A stretch of DNA of 64,000 bases from Acidovorax sp. MR-S7 (GCF_000400995.2 NZ_DF238999.1:263554-327553), one strand, 5' to 3'. Positions 1 to 13,583 are shown, counted from the stretch's first letter. The notes: generated by a model from the sequence alone, not told the origin. Made by a program: numbers and translations.

Positions 1-1905
1 CTGCGCCTCGTCCGCAGGCACGGCGGCCGCGTATTCCTGCGCCTGCTGCTGCAGTTGCGCCAGGCGCTCCAGCACCTGGGCGATGCGTTCGGCAGGTTGG
101 CCGATGCTTTCCAGCCCCTGGCGCACGGCAGGCGCCATGTTCGCCAGGGCGGCGCCCAGGCCGTCGGGGTCGGCGCGCAGATGGTCGGGCTGTGCGCAGC
201 GCAGCAGCAGGGGCGCCAGGGCCTGGTAGCCGCCCGGGTCGCCCTCGCCGCCTTGCTGGCTGCTCCGCGCCAGCGCTGCCACATCAGCCCACGGGCCGGT
301 GACGAAGGCCAGCCAGTCTTCGGGCGCGCCGACCGCATCGGGCAGCGCACGGAATCCGGCCGCGAACTGCTCGGCCAGCAACTCGCGCTGCTCCCTTTGC
401 AACAGCTCGCGCTGCTTGGCCTCGCGGCGCTCGCGCTGCTGGCGCTCCTGGGCCGTCCAGGCCTTTTCCAGGGCCTTGAGCACGTGGTCGAATGGCGCGG
501 CGTCGCGGATCTCCACGGCGGACAGATGGCCCACCACCTCATCCACCAGCCGCATGAAACGGCTGAACGCGGGGGCATCCTCGCTGCGGAACGCCAGGCT
601 GCGCTGGGTCAGCTCGTCGAGCAGCCGCCGCGCAGGGTGCTGGTCGTCGGAGAAGAAGCGCGTGTCGTGCAGCACGAGCTGCTTGAGCGCGGGCTCCAGG
701 CTTTGCACCGCGCGCTGCACCGAGGGCAGCAGGCGCGAGTCCTGGGCGATGTTCTCCATCATCCGGCCCACCACTTCGTGCGCCGTGCGCGCGGGCGAGG
801 CCGGCACCGCGGCGGCAGCCGGCGCCATGCCGCTGTTCCAGCCGGTGGCCACGGGTGCCGCCTGCGCGGCCGACAGGCGGCCCACCAGGCGTTCGAGCTG
901 CGCGATGTCCTCCATGGCTTCCGCTGCGGCAGGCGGCAGGTAGCCACTGGGAGGCGCCACGGGCACCATCGCCGGCACGCCGCCCACCGGTGCGTGGCCG
1001 CTGCGCATGGCGTCGTAGGCGAACGGGTCACCCCCGCCGGCCAGCATCTGCCGCAGGATGCCCACGGTGAGCAGGGCCTCCTCGGCCTCGGGCGCCAGGG
1101 GCACGCCTGCGGAGGCAGAGCCCCAGCTCGACCCATAGCTGCCGCCATAGACGCTGCGCGCGCCCGCCTCCGCGCCGTAGGCCGTCGCCGGGTAGCCCGT
1201 AGCAGCGCCGCCGCCGGCATAGCCGCCGTAGGCGCTGCGCGGAACGCCCGCAGCGCCCGCCACCGCATAGCCCACGGGCTCCACGCCATGCTGGCGCAGG
1301 CTCTCGGCGGCGCGCTGGTAGGTGTCGACCAGCAGCGCGCCCAGCTGCTCGCGCATGTGCCGCATCCAGAGCTGGCGCACGTCGCCGGACACGCCGGTCT
1401 CGCCCACCACCTGCTGCAGCGCGCGGATGTAGTTCTCGGGGCGGAAGGGGTTGCTTTCCGGCTGCACGCTGTGCAGGCCCTGCGCGGCGCTCACCAGCGT
1501 GTTGAGCTCGGCCAGCGAGGCCTCGGTGGCATGCACGGCGATCTGCTGCGCGCGCGACAGCTCCACCTGGGCCATGACATCGGCGTCGTCCATCAAGGCC
1601 AGCTCGCCGAAATCCATGCCGCCATCCCGGCCCTGGCGCGCCTTGGGCTGCGACGGCCCCTCGGCGAAGATTTCCAGCAGCGCCGTGGGGTAGCCCTTAA
1701 CCAGCGCCGCCGCATGCCCCTGGAGCTGGCGCAGCGCATCGCCCACCAGCGCACGCTGGCGGACGTCGCGGCCGTTCGATTCCTCCCCGGTCAGCGCGTT
1801 GCGCGTGACTTCGATCAATTTCCCGATGAGTGTCTCGCTTTCCCGGACGGCATTGACGACGCATGCGCGAAAAACCGTTCTGGCGCGGGACGCTGGAAGG
1901 GACAT
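1..1905 (-). CDS. DUF1631 family protein, 3' end outside window
   Basis: The frame is open from an ATG at 1905 to the window edge, giving 635 codons with no stop, so the C-terminus is missing. The N-terminus (MSLPASRARTVFRACV) and a long helical, Gln/Glu/Arg-rich C-terminal half resemble the DUF1631 proteins of Betaproteobacteria, which I recall as roughly 750 residues. Around residues 215-260 there is a low-complexity Gly/Tyr/Ala segment. No catalytic motif, signal peptide or membrane segment is visible, so it is probably cytoplasmic with unknown function. It lies 59 nt downstream of ettA on the same strand and may be cotranscribed. The family call is from memory of sequence character, not a search. 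Confidence 0.7.
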   Translation of the reverse strand, partial: MSLPASRARTVFRACVVNAVRESETLIGKLIEVTRNALTGEESNGRDVRQRALVGDALRQLQGHAAALVKGYPTALLEIFAEGPSQPKARQGRDGGMDFGELALMDDADVMAQVELSRAQQIAVHATEASLAELNTLVSAAQGLHSVQPESNPFRPENYIRALQQVVGETGVSGDVRQLWMRHMREQLGALLVDTYQRAAESLRQHGVEPVGYAVAGAAGVPRSAYGGYAGGGAATGYPATAYGAEAGARSVYGGSYGSSWGSASAGVPLAPEAEEALLTVGILRQMLAGGGDPFAYDAMRSGHAPVGGVPAMVPVAPPSGYLPPAAAEAMEDIAQLERLVGRLSAAQAAPVATGWNSGMAPAAAAVPASPARTAHEVVGRMMENIAQDSRLLPSVQRAVQSLEPALKQLVLHDTRFFSDDQHPARRLLDELTQRSLAFRSEDAPAFSRFMRLVDEVVGHLSAVEIRDAAPFDHVLKALEKAWTAQERQQRERREAKQRELLQREQRELLAEQFAAGFRALPDAVGAPEDWLAFVTGPWADVAALARSSQQGGEGDPGGYQALAPLLLRCAQPDHLRADPDGLGAALANMAPAVRQGLESIGQPAERIAQVLERLAQLQQQAQEYAAAVPADEAQ

Positions 1906-1964
1906 GGTGAGGGAATGCAAGAAATGGGCGGAGTGAGCCGCCCGATGCTACTACCTGTAAGCGA

Positions 1965-3626
1965 TTACTTGAGCGCCTTGTAGCGCATACGCTTCGGTTT
2001 GGCGCCCTCTTCGCCCAATCGTTTTTTCTTATCGGCTTCGTATTCCTGGTAATTGCCGTCGAAGAAAACCCACTGACTGTCGCCCTCGGCGGCCAGGATG
2101 TGGGTGGCGATGCGGTCCAGGAACCAGCGGTCGTGGCTGATGACCAGCACCGTGCCGGCATATTCCAGCAGCGCGTCTTCCAGCGCGCGCAGGGTTTCCA
2201 CGTCGAGGTCGTTGGAGGGCTCGTCCAGCAGCAGCACGTTGCCGCCCTGGATCAGCGTCTTGGCCAGGTGCAGGCGGCCGCGTTCACCGCCCGAGAGATT
2301 GCCGACCTTCTTCTGCTGGTCCTGGCCGTTGAAGTTGAAGCGGCCGGCGTAGGCGCGCGAGGCCATCTGGAACTTACCGACGTTGATGATGTCCAGGCCG
2401 CCCGAGATGTCTTCCCACACGGTCTTGTCGTTGGCCAGCGCGTCGCGGTGCTGGTCCACGAAGGCCATCTTCACCGTCTGGCCCACTTCCACCACGCCGG
2501 AGTCCGGCTGCTCCTTGCCCGCGATCAGCTTGAACAGCGTGGATTTGCCCGCGCCGTTGGGGCCGATGATGCCGACGATGGCACCGGCCGGAATGTTCAT
2601 CGACAGGTTGTCGATCAGCAGGCGGTCGCCGAAGGCCTTGGAGACGTTCTTGAACTCGATCACCTTGCTGCCCAGGCGCTCGGCCACGGGGATGAAGATT
2701 TCCTGCGTCTCGTTGCGGCGCTGGTATTCGTAGTCGCTCAGTTCCTCGAAGCGGGCGATACGCGCCTTGCTCTTGGCCTGGCGGCCCTTGGCGTTCTGGC
2801 GCACCCACTCCAGCTCCTTCTTCAGGGCCTTGGCGCGGGCTTCCTCGCCTTTTTGCTCGGCCTCCAGGCGGTTGCCCTTCTGGATCAGCCAGTCGGAATA
2901 GTTGCCCTTGTAAGGAATGCCGTGGCCCCGGTCCAGTTCCAGGATCCACTCGGCCGCGTTATCCAGGAAGTAGCGGTCGTGGGTGATGGCCACCACGGTG
3001 CCGGAAAAGCGGTGCAGAAACTGCTCCAGCCAGTCCACGGATTCGGCGTCCAGGTGGTTGGTGGGCTCGTCCAGCAGCAGCATGTCGGGCTTGGACAGCA
3101 GCAGCTTGCACAGCGCCACGCGGCGCTTCTCGCCGCCCGAGAGCTGGCCGATCACCGCATCCCACGGCGGCAGGCGCAGCGCGTCGGCGGCGATTTCGAG
3201 TTGATGCTCGGAGTCGGTGCCGGCGGCGGCGATGATGGCTTCCAGCTGGCCCTGCTCGGCGGCCAGCGCGTCGAAGTCGGCATCGGGCTCGGCATAGGCG
3301 GCGTAGACCTCCTCCAGGCGGGCGCGGGCGTTGTTCACCTCGGCCATGGCTTCCTCGACGGCCTGGCGCACGGTGTGCTCGGGGTCGAGCTGCGGCTCCT
3401 GCGGCAGGTAGCCGATGGACAGGCCCGGCATGGGAATGGCCTCGCCCTCGATCTCTTTGTCGACCCCGGCCATGATCTTGAGCAGCGAGGACTTGCCCGA
3501 GCCGTTCAGGCCCAGCACGCCGATCTTGGCGCCGGGGAAGAAGGACAGCGAGATGTCTTTCAAGATCTGCCGCTTGGGCGGCACGGTCTTGGAGACGCGA
3601 TTCATCGAGAAAACGTACTGGGCCAT
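1965..3626 (-). CDS. ettA: Energy-dependent translational throttle protein EttA (ABC-F ATPase)
   Basis: A 553-residue ABC-F protein, close to the 555 residues of E. coli EttA. It carries two nucleotide-binding domains. The first has Walker [10 protein letters not shown], signature LSGGEKRR and Walker [12 protein letters not shown]. The second has [17 protein letters not shown] and [11 protein letters not shown]. There are no membrane segments. The linker between the domains is charged and helical, as in the P-site tRNA interaction motif. EttA binds the ribosomal E site and gates the first peptide bond according to the ATP/ADP ratio. The ATG at 3626 ([13 protein letters not shown]) matches the family N-terminus, so the longer upstream in-frame extension was rejected. 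It is divergent from rhlE. Confidence 0.95.
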   Translation of the reverse strand: MAQYVFSMNRVSKTVPPKRQILKDISLSFFPGAKIGVLGLNGSGKSSLLKIMAGVDKEIEGEAIPMPGLSIGYLPQEPQLDPEHTVRQAVEEAMAEVNNARARLEEVYAAYAEPDADFDALAAEQGQLEAIIAAAGTDSEHQLEIAADALRLPPWDAVIGQLSGGEKRRVALCKLLLSKPDMLLLDEPTNHLDAESVDWLEQFLHRFSGTVVAITHDRYFLDNAAEWILELDRGHGIPYKGNYSDWLIQKGNRLEAEQKGEEARAKALKKELEWVRQNAKGRQAKSKARIARFEELSDYEYQRRNETQEIFIPVAERLGSKVIEFKNVSKAFGDRLLIDNLSMNIPAGAIVGIIGPNGAGKSTLFKLIAGKEQPDSGVVEVGQTVKMAFVDQHRDALANDKTVWEDISGGLDIINVGKFQMASRAYAGRFNFNGQDQQKKVGNLSGGERGRLHLAKTLIQGGNVLLLDEPSNDLDVETLRALEDALLEYAGTVLVISHDRWFLDRIATHILAAEGDSQWVFFDGNYQEYEADKKKRLGEEGAKPKRMRYKALK

Positions 3627-3727
3627 GGATTTCTTCAGGGGAACTGTGGAAAAGAAGGCGCCGTAAACGGGCGCGCAAACAGAGATTATCGGCGCATGCG
3701 ACAATAGCGTCCGTCTTGGGCTCCAGT

Positions 3728-3871
3728 CGCCCGGGGCATCAGCACAGAAGCTGGGGACGATGGAAGCTCGCCTTCCGGGCTCCCGCCCTTGAACCTATCG
3801 GCCTGACGCACTGGCTCGGCGGCCCGCAAAGCCGCCACGACAGACCGATACCCCAGCGCCCCGGATGGGCG
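3728..3871 (+). ncRNA. Candidate structured leader RNA upstream of rhlE
   Basis: This stretch folds by eye into a closed three-way structure. A basal stem pairs CGCCC (3728-3732) with GGGCG (3867-3871) and GGGGC (3733-3737) with GCCCC (3858-3862). GCTGGGG (3750-3756) pairs with CCCCAGC (3851-3857). Two hairpins sit inside: GGAAG/CTTCC (3762-3776), and TATCGG-CTG (3796-3805) with CAG-CCGATA (3841-3850), capped by GGCGGC/GCCGCC (3818-3836). A -10-like GACAAT lies at 3700-3705. The structure ends 12 nt before the rhlE start and there is no clear Shine-Dalgarno sequence. It could be a cis-regulatory leader or an independent RNA such as a divergent 6S RNA. I could not match it to a named family. 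Confidence 0.45.
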
Positions 3872-3883
3872 CATCTTGACTAC

Positions 3884-5614
<1,731 letters not shown>

Positions 5615-5632
5615 AAACGCCTCTTCTGAACG

Positions 5633-5658
5633 AGCCCGGCAGCGCCGGGCTTTTTTTC
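5633..5658 (+). terminator. Rho-independent terminator after rhlE
   Basis: An 8-bp perfect stem AGCCCGGC / GCCGGGCT with a 3-nt loop is followed by a run of T residues, 19 nt after the rhlE stop codon. Confidence 0.9.
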
Positions 5659-5702
5659 TAGGTGGTTAACATCGCCCAAGCAACCCACTTCCACGCCATA
5701 CG

Positions 5703-7526
5703 ATGATGCCGACGACCTCCCCGCGCAGCCTCATGGACACCCCTCCCTCACGCCCCGCGCTGCGGCGCGGCGCGGCGCTGCTGGCCGCGGCGGTGCTCTC
5801 GGCGTGCTCCAGCACGCCGCTGCCGCCCTGGCCCGACGCTTCCACGTCACCTGGAACCATCTCGCAGCCTCCTGCGACACGCACCGTGCCGCCGCCGCTG
5901 GGTACGGCACCGCGCCCCGGGGTGGTCACCGCTCCGGTCTCGGAAAGTCCCATCACCCCCGGCGCAGTGGACGCCCCGGCGGCCGAGCTGCCCTACGGTG
6001 CCGCCGTCGCGGCCCGCTTTCCCGACCCGCCGGTGCGCTACGACACCCCCGGCCTGGCCGATGGACGCCGCGCCTTCACCACCAACGCCGAACTCACCCA
6101 GTGGCTGCGCCAGCTGGCGACAGCGCAACGCGGCACGACACGCGCGCAGATGATCGACCTGGGACTGTCGCAGCGGGGTGAACCCATCCACGCGCTGGTG
6201 CTCACCCGGGCCAAGGGCACCGACGTGGCGGCGCTGGATGCCAGCGGCCGTCCCACGGTGCTGCTCGTCGGCCAGCAGCACGGTGACGAGCCCGCAGGCA
6301 GCGAGGCCCTGCTGGTGCTGGCGCGCGAGCTGGCGCAAGGCCTGCTCGAACCCATGCTGGAGCGCATCAACGTCATCCTCGTTCCGCGCGCCAACCCCGA
6401 TGGCGCAGACGCCGGCCAGCGCACCACGGCCAACGGCATCGACATGAACCGCGACCACCTGCTGCTGCAAACCCCCGAGGCCCGGGCGCTGGCGCGGCTG
6501 GTGCGCAATTACCGCCCCATCGCCATCGTGGATGCGCACGAATACACCGTGGCCGGCCGGTTCCTGGAGAAATTCCAAGCCATCCAGCGCTACGACGTGC
6601 TGCTGCAGCATGCCACCACGGCCAACGTGCCGGAATTCATGACCAAGGCCGCGCTGGAGTGGTACCACCAGCCTCTGGTCAAGGCGCTGGGCGACGCCGG
6701 CCTGAGCCAGGAGTGGTACTACACCACCTCCACCCGACCCGACGACCTGCGGGTCTCCATGGGCGGCACCCGGCCCGACACCGGCCGCAACGTGAACGGG
6801 CTCAAGAATGCCGTCAGCCTGCTCGTGGAAACCCGCGGCGTGGGCATCGGCCGCACCCACATCCAGCGGCGCGTGCATTCGCAGGTCACTGCCCTGACGA
6901 GCACGCTGCGCAGTACCGTGGAGCGCGCCGGCAACCTGGAACAGGTGCGCTCCTTCGTCGCGCGCGACACCGCCGCGCAGGCCTGCCGCGGCGAAGTGGT
7001 GGTCGAAGCCGGCCCTACGTCCACGCAGCACGACCTGCTCATGCTGGACCCGGATACCGGAGCGGACAAGACCGTGCGCGTGGACTGGGATTCGTCGCTG
7101 CGCCTGCGCGCCCTCAAGCACCGCGCCCGCCCCTGCGGCTACTGGCTGGGTGCCGGCGCAGCCGATGCCGTGGAACGCCTCAAGCTGCTGGGACTTCAGG
7201 TGATGCGCGTGGCCGAGCCCGGTTCCGTGCTGGCCGACATCTACCAGGAAAACAGCCGCGACACCGCCGAGCGCCAGGACGTGCGTGGCACGGTGGCGGG
7301 TGGCGGGCAGATCATCCGCGCGCAGGTCACGCCGGTGCGCAGCGCCATCGACGTCCCGGCGGGCAGCTATTTTGTGTCGCTCAACCAGCCCCTGTCCAAC
7401 CTGGCCGTGGCCGCCCTGGAGCCCGATACGCAAAGCAGCTACTTTGCGAACCGCCTCATCGCCAATCTGGCCGACACGGCGCGGGTGATGGCGCCGCCCT
7501 CCCTGGTGTTCGAGGAAACCGACTGA
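5703..7526 (+). CDS. M14 family zinc carboxypeptidase-like lipoprotein
   Basis: A 607-residue exported protein. After a short basic region, a hydrophobic stretch ends in LLAAAVLSACSS, a lipobox with Cys at about residue 36, so it is probably an outer-membrane or periplasmic lipoprotein. A Pro/Thr-rich linker follows. The M14 peptidase signature is visible: GQQHGDEPAGSEAL (HxxE zinc ligands), NPDGADAG and MNRDH (substrate-binding region), and VDAHEY for the third ligand region. Substrate is unknown; relatives trim peptides or peptidoglycan fragments. ATGs at 5703, 5706 and 5733 are all possible starts and none has a clear Shine-Dalgarno sequence; 5733 would give a more typical signal peptide. 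Monocistronic between two terminator-like structures. Confidence 0.8.
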   Translation: MMPTTSPRSLMDTPPSRPALRRGAALLAAAVLSACSSTPLPPWPDASTSPGTISQPPATRTVPPPLGTAPRPGVVTAPVSESPITPGAVDAPAAELPYGAAVAARFPDPPVRYDTPGLADGRRAFTTNAELTQWLRQLATAQRGTTRAQMIDLGLSQRGEPIHALVLTRAKGTDVAALDASGRPTVLLVGQQHGDEPAGSEALLVLARELAQGLLEPMLERINVILVPRANPDGADAGQRTTANGIDMNRDHLLLQTPEARALARLVRNYRPIAIVDAHEYTVAGRFLEKFQAIQRYDVLLQHATTANVPEFMTKAALEWYHQPLVKALGDAGLSQEWYYTTSTRPDDLRVSMGGTRPDTGRNVNGLKNAVSLLVETRGVGIGRTHIQRRVHSQVTALTSTLRSTVERAGNLEQVRSFVARDTAAQACRGEVVVEAGPTSTQHDLLMLDPDTGADKTVRVDWDSSLRLRALKHRARPCGYWLGAGAADAVERLKLLGLQVMRVAEPGSVLADIYQENSRDTAERQDVRGTVAGGGQIIRAQVTPVRSAIDVPAGSYFVSLNQPLSNLAVAALEPDTQSSYFANRLIANLADTARVMAPPSLVFEETD

Positions 7527-7538
7527 GGGAATGCGAGA

Positions 7539-7601
7539 GCGGCCAGCTATCTCATTGATAGCTGGCCGCGCTTGTGGAATAAGCGCTAGAGGCGCTTTTT
7601 A
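7539..7601 (+). repeat. Dispersed comamonad repeat, copy 1, with a long hairpin
   Basis: A 13-bp perfect stem (7539-7551 with 7557-7569; arm GCGGCCAGCTATC) is followed by an AAGCGCTAGAGGCGCTTTTT segment. The right arm plus this tail (7558-7601) is a copy of the dispersed repeat seen elsewhere in the window. The AGCGC-TAGAG-GCGCT hairpin followed by five T residues would act as a terminator for the M14 peptidase gene. Confidence 0.75.
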
Positions 7602-7637
7602 TTCAGAATCCGCGGCAAAGGCAGCGGACTTCCGATA

Positions 7638-8270
7638 TCAATGCAGATGACGTGGGCGGCGTCCGCCGCCACCATGGCCGCTGCCGCCCTGCCCGCCCGT
7701 GCCGCGCGGCGGCTTGCCGATCTCCAGCGAATTCACCAGGGCATCGAAACGCTGCGAGAACAACTTGTCGATTTCGGACACTACACCGCCGAGTTCGGAA
7801 CCATCGAAATGGCGCTCCATGAGATTGACCACGTCCTGCACCAGCAGGTCGCGCTGCACCTGCATGATCGCCGCCGGCGTGGGGCCGACGAACAACATCA
7901 CGAAATCGTCGCGCGCCTCGGCATCGTCGTCCGCTTCGTCCTCATCGAACTCGGTGTCGTAGAAAGTGACCTCGATCGCCGCGCCCTGCTCTGCGAGTTC
8001 GTTCAGTCCCATGCACATTTCGTCGAGAGACTGGCGGAAATCTTCGTCGCCAGGCACCGTCCAGCAGACCTGCAGCACATGCTCCTTGGCGTCGAACTGG
8101 ATGCCCGGCTCTTCCTCATAGGCGCTGGCTGCACCATCGGCCAGCGAGCGAGCCCCCGCGTACTTCCACAGCGGCCGCAGCGCCTCCTGAATCTGGTCGA
8201 ATCCCACATCGGCCCGCAGCTGCACTTGGCCGTGGACATGGATCTCAAAGGGAGCGTTGTAATGTGACAT
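7638..8270 (-). CDS. Conserved acidic protein of unknown function
   Basis: A 210-residue soluble protein starting MSHYNAPFEIHVHGQVQL. No catalytic motif, signal peptide or membrane segment is seen. The first ~180 residues mix beta and alpha character, with an acidic patch (FDEDEADDDAEARDD) near residue 115. The C-terminus is a Gly/His/Arg-rich tail. I recall similar proteins only from Comamonadaceae relatives (possibly the family called DUF6806), without a known role. It sits directly downstream of the tRNA cluster on the same strand, with its start 12 nt from the tRNA-Leu 3' end, so it may ride on read-through from the tRNA promoter. Confidence 0.7.
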   Translation of the reverse strand: MSHYNAPFEIHVHGQVQLRADVGFDQIQEALRPLWKYAGARSLADGAASAYEEEPGIQFDAKEHVLQVCWTVPGDEDFRQSLDEMCMGLNELAEQGAAIEVTFYDTEFDEDEADDDAEARDDFVMLFVGPTPAAIMQVQRDLLVQDVVNLMERHFDGSELGGVVSEIDKLFSQRFDALVNSLEIGKPPRGTGGQGGSGHGGGGRRPRHLH

Positions 8271-8282
8271 ATCGAATCTTCA

Positions 8283-8375
8283 TGGTGCCCCGAGCCGGGG
8301 TCGAACCGGCACGCCCCTTTGCAGGAAAGCGGCGGATTTTAAGTCCGCAGTGTCTACCAATTTCACCATCGGGGC
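8283..8375 (-). tRNA. tRNA-Leu(UAA)
   Basis: Cloverleaf on the minus strand: acceptor GCCCCGA pairs with TCGGGGC, the anticodon loop is ACTTAAAAT with anticodon TAA, there is a long variable arm typical of class II tRNA, the T loop is GGTTCGACCC, and an encoded CCA forms the 3' end. Last gene of the four-tRNA cluster. Confidence 0.95.
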
Positions 8376-8486
8376 TCGGCTGCATATCGGTCTTCCGGAC
8401 AGCGTAACCGGGCCGGCGCCGCAGCGCAAACACGGGCATTCCAAGCGGCCAATAAAAAAGGGAAGCCTGGGCTTCCCTTCGAATCT

Positions 8487-8562
8487 TGGAGCGGGAAATC
8501 GGTCTCGAACCGACGACCTCAACCTTGGCAAGGTTGCGCTCTACCAACTGAGCTATTCCCGC
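8487..8562 (-). tRNA. tRNA-Gly(GCC), copy 1
   Basis: Minus strand: acceptor GCGGGAA, D arm TAGCTCAGTTGGTAGAGC, anticodon GCC in the loop CTTGCCAAG, T arm GGTTCGAGACC, encoded CCA. Identical over its length to the copy at 8807-8882. Confidence 0.96.
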
Positions 8563-8673
8563 ATTTGCCTTTTGGCAAGATTTCAATTATAGCACATCGA
8601 CAATATGCTTGGCATTGATGCCCTGGTGCCGCCCTCACTGCCAAGCGCTGCATTTCCATGCAATGCCTGAACC

Positions 8674-8747
8674 TGGAGGCGCGACCCGGAGTCGAACCGG
8701 GCTAAACGGATTTGCAATCCGGTGCATAACCGCTTTGCTATCGCGCC
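8674..8747 (-). tRNA. tRNA-Cys(GCA)
   Basis: Minus strand: acceptor GGCGCGA pairs with TCGCGCC, anticodon GCA in the loop ATTGCAAAT, T arm GGTTCGACTCC, encoded CCA. Confidence 0.96.
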
Positions 8748-8806
8748 GTAACCGGCACCACTCCTGACGAAAAAGGAAAGCAATCGCCTCCCTTTTTCCT
8801 GGAAAG

Positions 8807-8882
8807 TGGAGCGGGAAATCGGTCTCGAACCGACGACCTCAACCTTGGCAAGGTTGCGCTCTACCAACTGAGCTATTCCCGC
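8807..8882 (-). tRNA. tRNA-Gly(GCC), copy 2
   Basis: Identical to the first tRNA-Gly. First gene in the direction of transcription. A -10-like TACAAT lies about 45 nt upstream (8930-8935, minus strand), so the cluster Gly-Cys-Gly-Leu is probably one transcript. Confidence 0.96.
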
Positions 8883-8981
8883 ATTTACCGAAGCCTTACA
8901 TTCTACAACGTTCCGCATCGATGGAATGAATTGTAGCCTATTTTTGGAGGCTCTCAGGAAAATTCCAGATTTCTTCGTGCC

Positions 8982-11402
<2,421 letters not shown>

Positions 11403-11428
11403 GGGCAATCCTCAAGAAGCTCCATGGA

Positions 11429-11455
11429 ATATGGTCCATGGGCGGGAAATTTCAA
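11429..11455 (-). promoter_or_regulatory. Heat-shock (sigma-32) type promoter of lon
   Basis: On the minus strand, GTTGAAA (-35 TTGAAA at 11450-11455) is followed after 15 nt by CCATAT (11429-11434). This is close to the RpoH pattern CTTGAAA-N13-15-CCCCATNT. It lies 27 nt before the lon start codon. Sequence match only. Confidence 0.6.
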
Positions 11456-11513
11456 CCCGGCGGCCGATGGCCGGCCGCCCGGTGGGAAAAGAGGCGCTGA
11501 CCGCGCCCCGGCC

Positions 11514-12779
11514 TCAGGCCGTCTTGGCCGCCTCGCGATAGACCAGCAGGGGCGCCTTGTTTTCTTCGATCGTGGCCTCGTCCACCACCACCTTCTCCAC
11601 GTTGGAAGCATTGGGCAGATCGAACATGGTGCCGATCAGCGACTGCTCCAGGATGGAACGCAGGCCGCGCGCGCCGGTCTTGCGGGCGATGGCCTTGCGG
11701 GCGATGGCCTTGAGCGCCGCGGGGCGGATCTCCAGGTCCACCCCCTCCATGGCGAGCAGCTTGCTGTACTGCTTGACCAGGGCGTTCTTGGGCTCGGTGA
11801 GGATCTGCACCAGCGCGTCCTCGCCCAGCTCGGCCAGCGCCGTCACCACGGGCATACGGCCCACGAGTTCGGGGATCAGGCCGAACTTGATCAGGTCTTC
11901 GGGCTCGATGTCCTGGAACACCTCGGTCAGCGAGCGCTGCTTCTTGCTCTTGACCGATGCGCCAAAACCGATACCCGATGCCTCGGTGCGGTTCTCGATG
12001 ACCTTCTCCAGCCCCGCGAAGGCACCGCCGCAGATGAACAGGATGTTGGTCGTGTCGATCTGCAAGAAGTCCTGGTTCGGGTGCTTGCGCCCGCCCTGCG
12101 GCGGCACGCTGGCCATGGTGCCCTCGATGAGCTTGAGCAGCGCCTGCTGCACGCCTTCGCCCGACACGTCGCGCGTGATGCTGGGGTTGTCGGACTTGCG
12201 CGAGATCTTGTCGATCTCGTCGATGTAGACGATGCCACGCTGGGCGCGCTCTACCTCGTAGTTGCAACTCTGCAGCAGCTTCTGGACGATGTTCTCCACG
12301 TCCTCGCCCACATAGCCCGCCTCGGTCAGCGTGGTCGCGTCGGCCATCACGAAGGGCACGTCGAGCATGCGCGCCAACGTCTGGGCCAACAGCGTCTTGC
12401 CCGAGCCCGTGGGCCCGATGAGCAGGATGTTGCTCTTGGAGAGCTCGACGTCGTCCTTGCCCGCCTTGTCCTTGTGGCGCAGGCGCTTGTAGTGGTTGTA
12501 GACAGCCACGGCCAGCGTGCGCTTGGCCTTTTCCTGGCCGATCACGTAGTTGTCGAGGTTGGCCTTGATCTCGGCGGGCGTGGGCAGGTCGCCGCGCCCT
12601 TCGCGCGTAGATTCGCCTGCGGGGAGCTCATCGCGGATGATTTCGTTGCACAGGTCAATGCACTCGTCGCAGATAAAGACCGACGGACCGGCGATCAGCT
12701 TCTTCACTTCATGCTGGCTTTTACCGCAGAAAGAGCAGTAAAGGGTTTTTTCGCTGGAGGAGCCTTTTTTCTCGGCCAT
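11514..12779 (-). CDS. clpX: ClpX, ATPase subunit of ClpXP protease
   Basis: A 421-residue AAA+ unfoldase. An N-terminal zinc-binding domain has paired cysteines ([13 protein letters not shown] and [10 protein letters not shown]). Walker [16 protein letters not shown] is near residue 120 and Walker B is IVYIDEIDK. The IGF-type ClpP-docking region and the C-terminal ATPase subdomain ([13 protein letters not shown]) are also present. It recognises tagged or native degrons and feeds them to ClpP, encoded just upstream on the same strand. A terminator-like hairpin sits between clpP and clpX, so the ratio of the two may be set by partial read-through plus a local promoter (TTGACA at about 12810 on the minus strand). 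Confidence 0.98.
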   Translation of the reverse strand: MAEKKGSSSEKTLYCSFCGKSQHEVKKLIAGPSVFICDECIDLCNEIIRDELPAGESTREGRGDLPTPAEIKANLDNYVIGQEKAKRTLAVAVYNHYKRLRHKDKAGKDDVELSKSNILLIGPTGSGKTLLAQTLARMLDVPFVMADATTLTEAGYVGEDVENIVQKLLQSCNYEVERAQRGIVYIDEIDKISRKSDNPSITRDVSGEGVQQALLKLIEGTMASVPPQGGRKHPNQDFLQIDTTNILFICGGAFAGLEKVIENRTEASGIGFGASVKSKKQRSLTEVFQDIEPEDLIKFGLIPELVGRMPVVTALAELGEDALVQILTEPKNALVKQYSKLLAMEGVDLEIRPAALKAIARKAIARKTGARGLRSILEQSLIGTMFDLPNASNVEKVVVDEATIEENKAPLLVYREAAKTA

Positions 12780-12825
12780 GGGGGCAATGCCTTATGACAG
12801 GGGATGTTGTCAAGATGATAACGAA

Positions 12826-12858
12826 ATAAAAACGGCGTTTCCCGCAAGGGGAAACGCC
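12826..12858 (-). terminator. Terminator-like hairpin between clpP and clpX
   Basis: On the minus strand, GGCGTTTCCC and GGGAAACGCC form a 10-bp stem around a 5-nt loop, followed by GTTTTTATT. It would terminate or attenuate clpP transcription before clpX. Confidence 0.8.
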
Positions 12859-12879
12859 GCGCGCAGGCGCCTCGGACGC

Positions 12880-13488
12880 TCAGGGGCGCTTGGAAATGAC
12901 CTGGTCGACGATGCCGTAGTCCTTGGCTTCGTCCGCCGTCATGAAGTAGTCGCGCTCAGTGTCGGCCTTGACTTTCTCGATGGGCTGGCCCGTACGCTCG
13001 GCCAGGATGCGGTTCATCTGCTCCTTGGTGCGCAGGATGTCGCGCGCATGGATCTCGATGTCGGTCGCCTGGCCGCGTGCGCCGCCGAGCACCTGGTGGA
13101 TCATGATCTTCGAGTTGGGCAGCGAGAAGCGCTTGCCCTTCGCGCCGGCAGCCAGCAGGAAGGCCCCCATGCTCGCGGCAAAGCCGCAGCACAGCGTGGA
13201 CACGTCGGGCTTGATGAATTGCATGGTGTCGTAGATCGCCATGCCCGCCGTCACGCTGCCGCCAGGGGAATTGATGTAGAAGGAGATGTCCTTGTCCGGG
13301 TTCTCGCTCTCGAGGAACAGCAGCTGCGCCACCACCAGGTTGGCGGTCTGGTCATTGACCTCGCCCACCAGAAAGATCACGCGCTCCTTGAGCAGGCGCG
13401 AATAGATGTCGTAGGACCGCTCGCCGCGGCCCGATTGCTCGATGACCATGGGAATCATGCCCAGGGCCTGCGTTTCCAGTGCGCTCAT
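12880..13488 (-). CDS. clpP: ClpP, proteolytic subunit
   Basis: A 202-residue serine peptidase that forms the tetradecameric barrel of ClpXP/ClpAP. The nucleophile is in [14 protein letters not shown] (Ser near residue 106), the His in [10 protein letters not shown] (near 131), and the Asp in the C-terminal region ([14 protein letters not shown]). The start at 13488 ([18 protein letters not shown]) has GGAG seven bases upstream; an in-frame upstream extension lacks family similarity. It lies 95 nt downstream of tig, in the common tig-clpP-clpX-lon order. Confidence 0.98.
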   Translation of the reverse strand: MSALETQALGMIPMVIEQSGRGERSYDIYSRLLKERVIFLVGEVNDQTANLVVAQLLFLESENPDKDISFYINSPGGSVTAGMAIYDTMQFIKPDVSTLCCGFAASMGAFLLAAGAKGKRFSLPNSKIMIHQVLGGARGQATDIEIHARDILRTKEQMNRILAERTGQPIEKVKADTERDYFMTADEAKDYGIVDQVISKRP

Positions 13489-13583
13489 GTGTTTCTCCAA
13501 TTTCTGTCGCGGTACTGTACCCAGAAATGAATTGGGGCCTGCGCGCGCCGGCACAAGCCCCAGATGTCAGAAGGCGGGGGAAA

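Noticed and set aside
3818-3850. CGCAAAGCC within the rhlE leader, reminiscent of the cyclic-di-GMP-I riboswitch
   Set aside because: The required GNRA-capped stem and the second conserved half are missing, and the bases are part of a simple GGCGGC/GCCGCC hairpin loop.
3716-3883. An in-frame N-terminal extension of RhlE from a TTG at 3716
   Set aside because: The extension has no helicase similarity, and the DNA forms paired stems more consistent with a leader RNA; the ATG at 3884 gives the normal family start.
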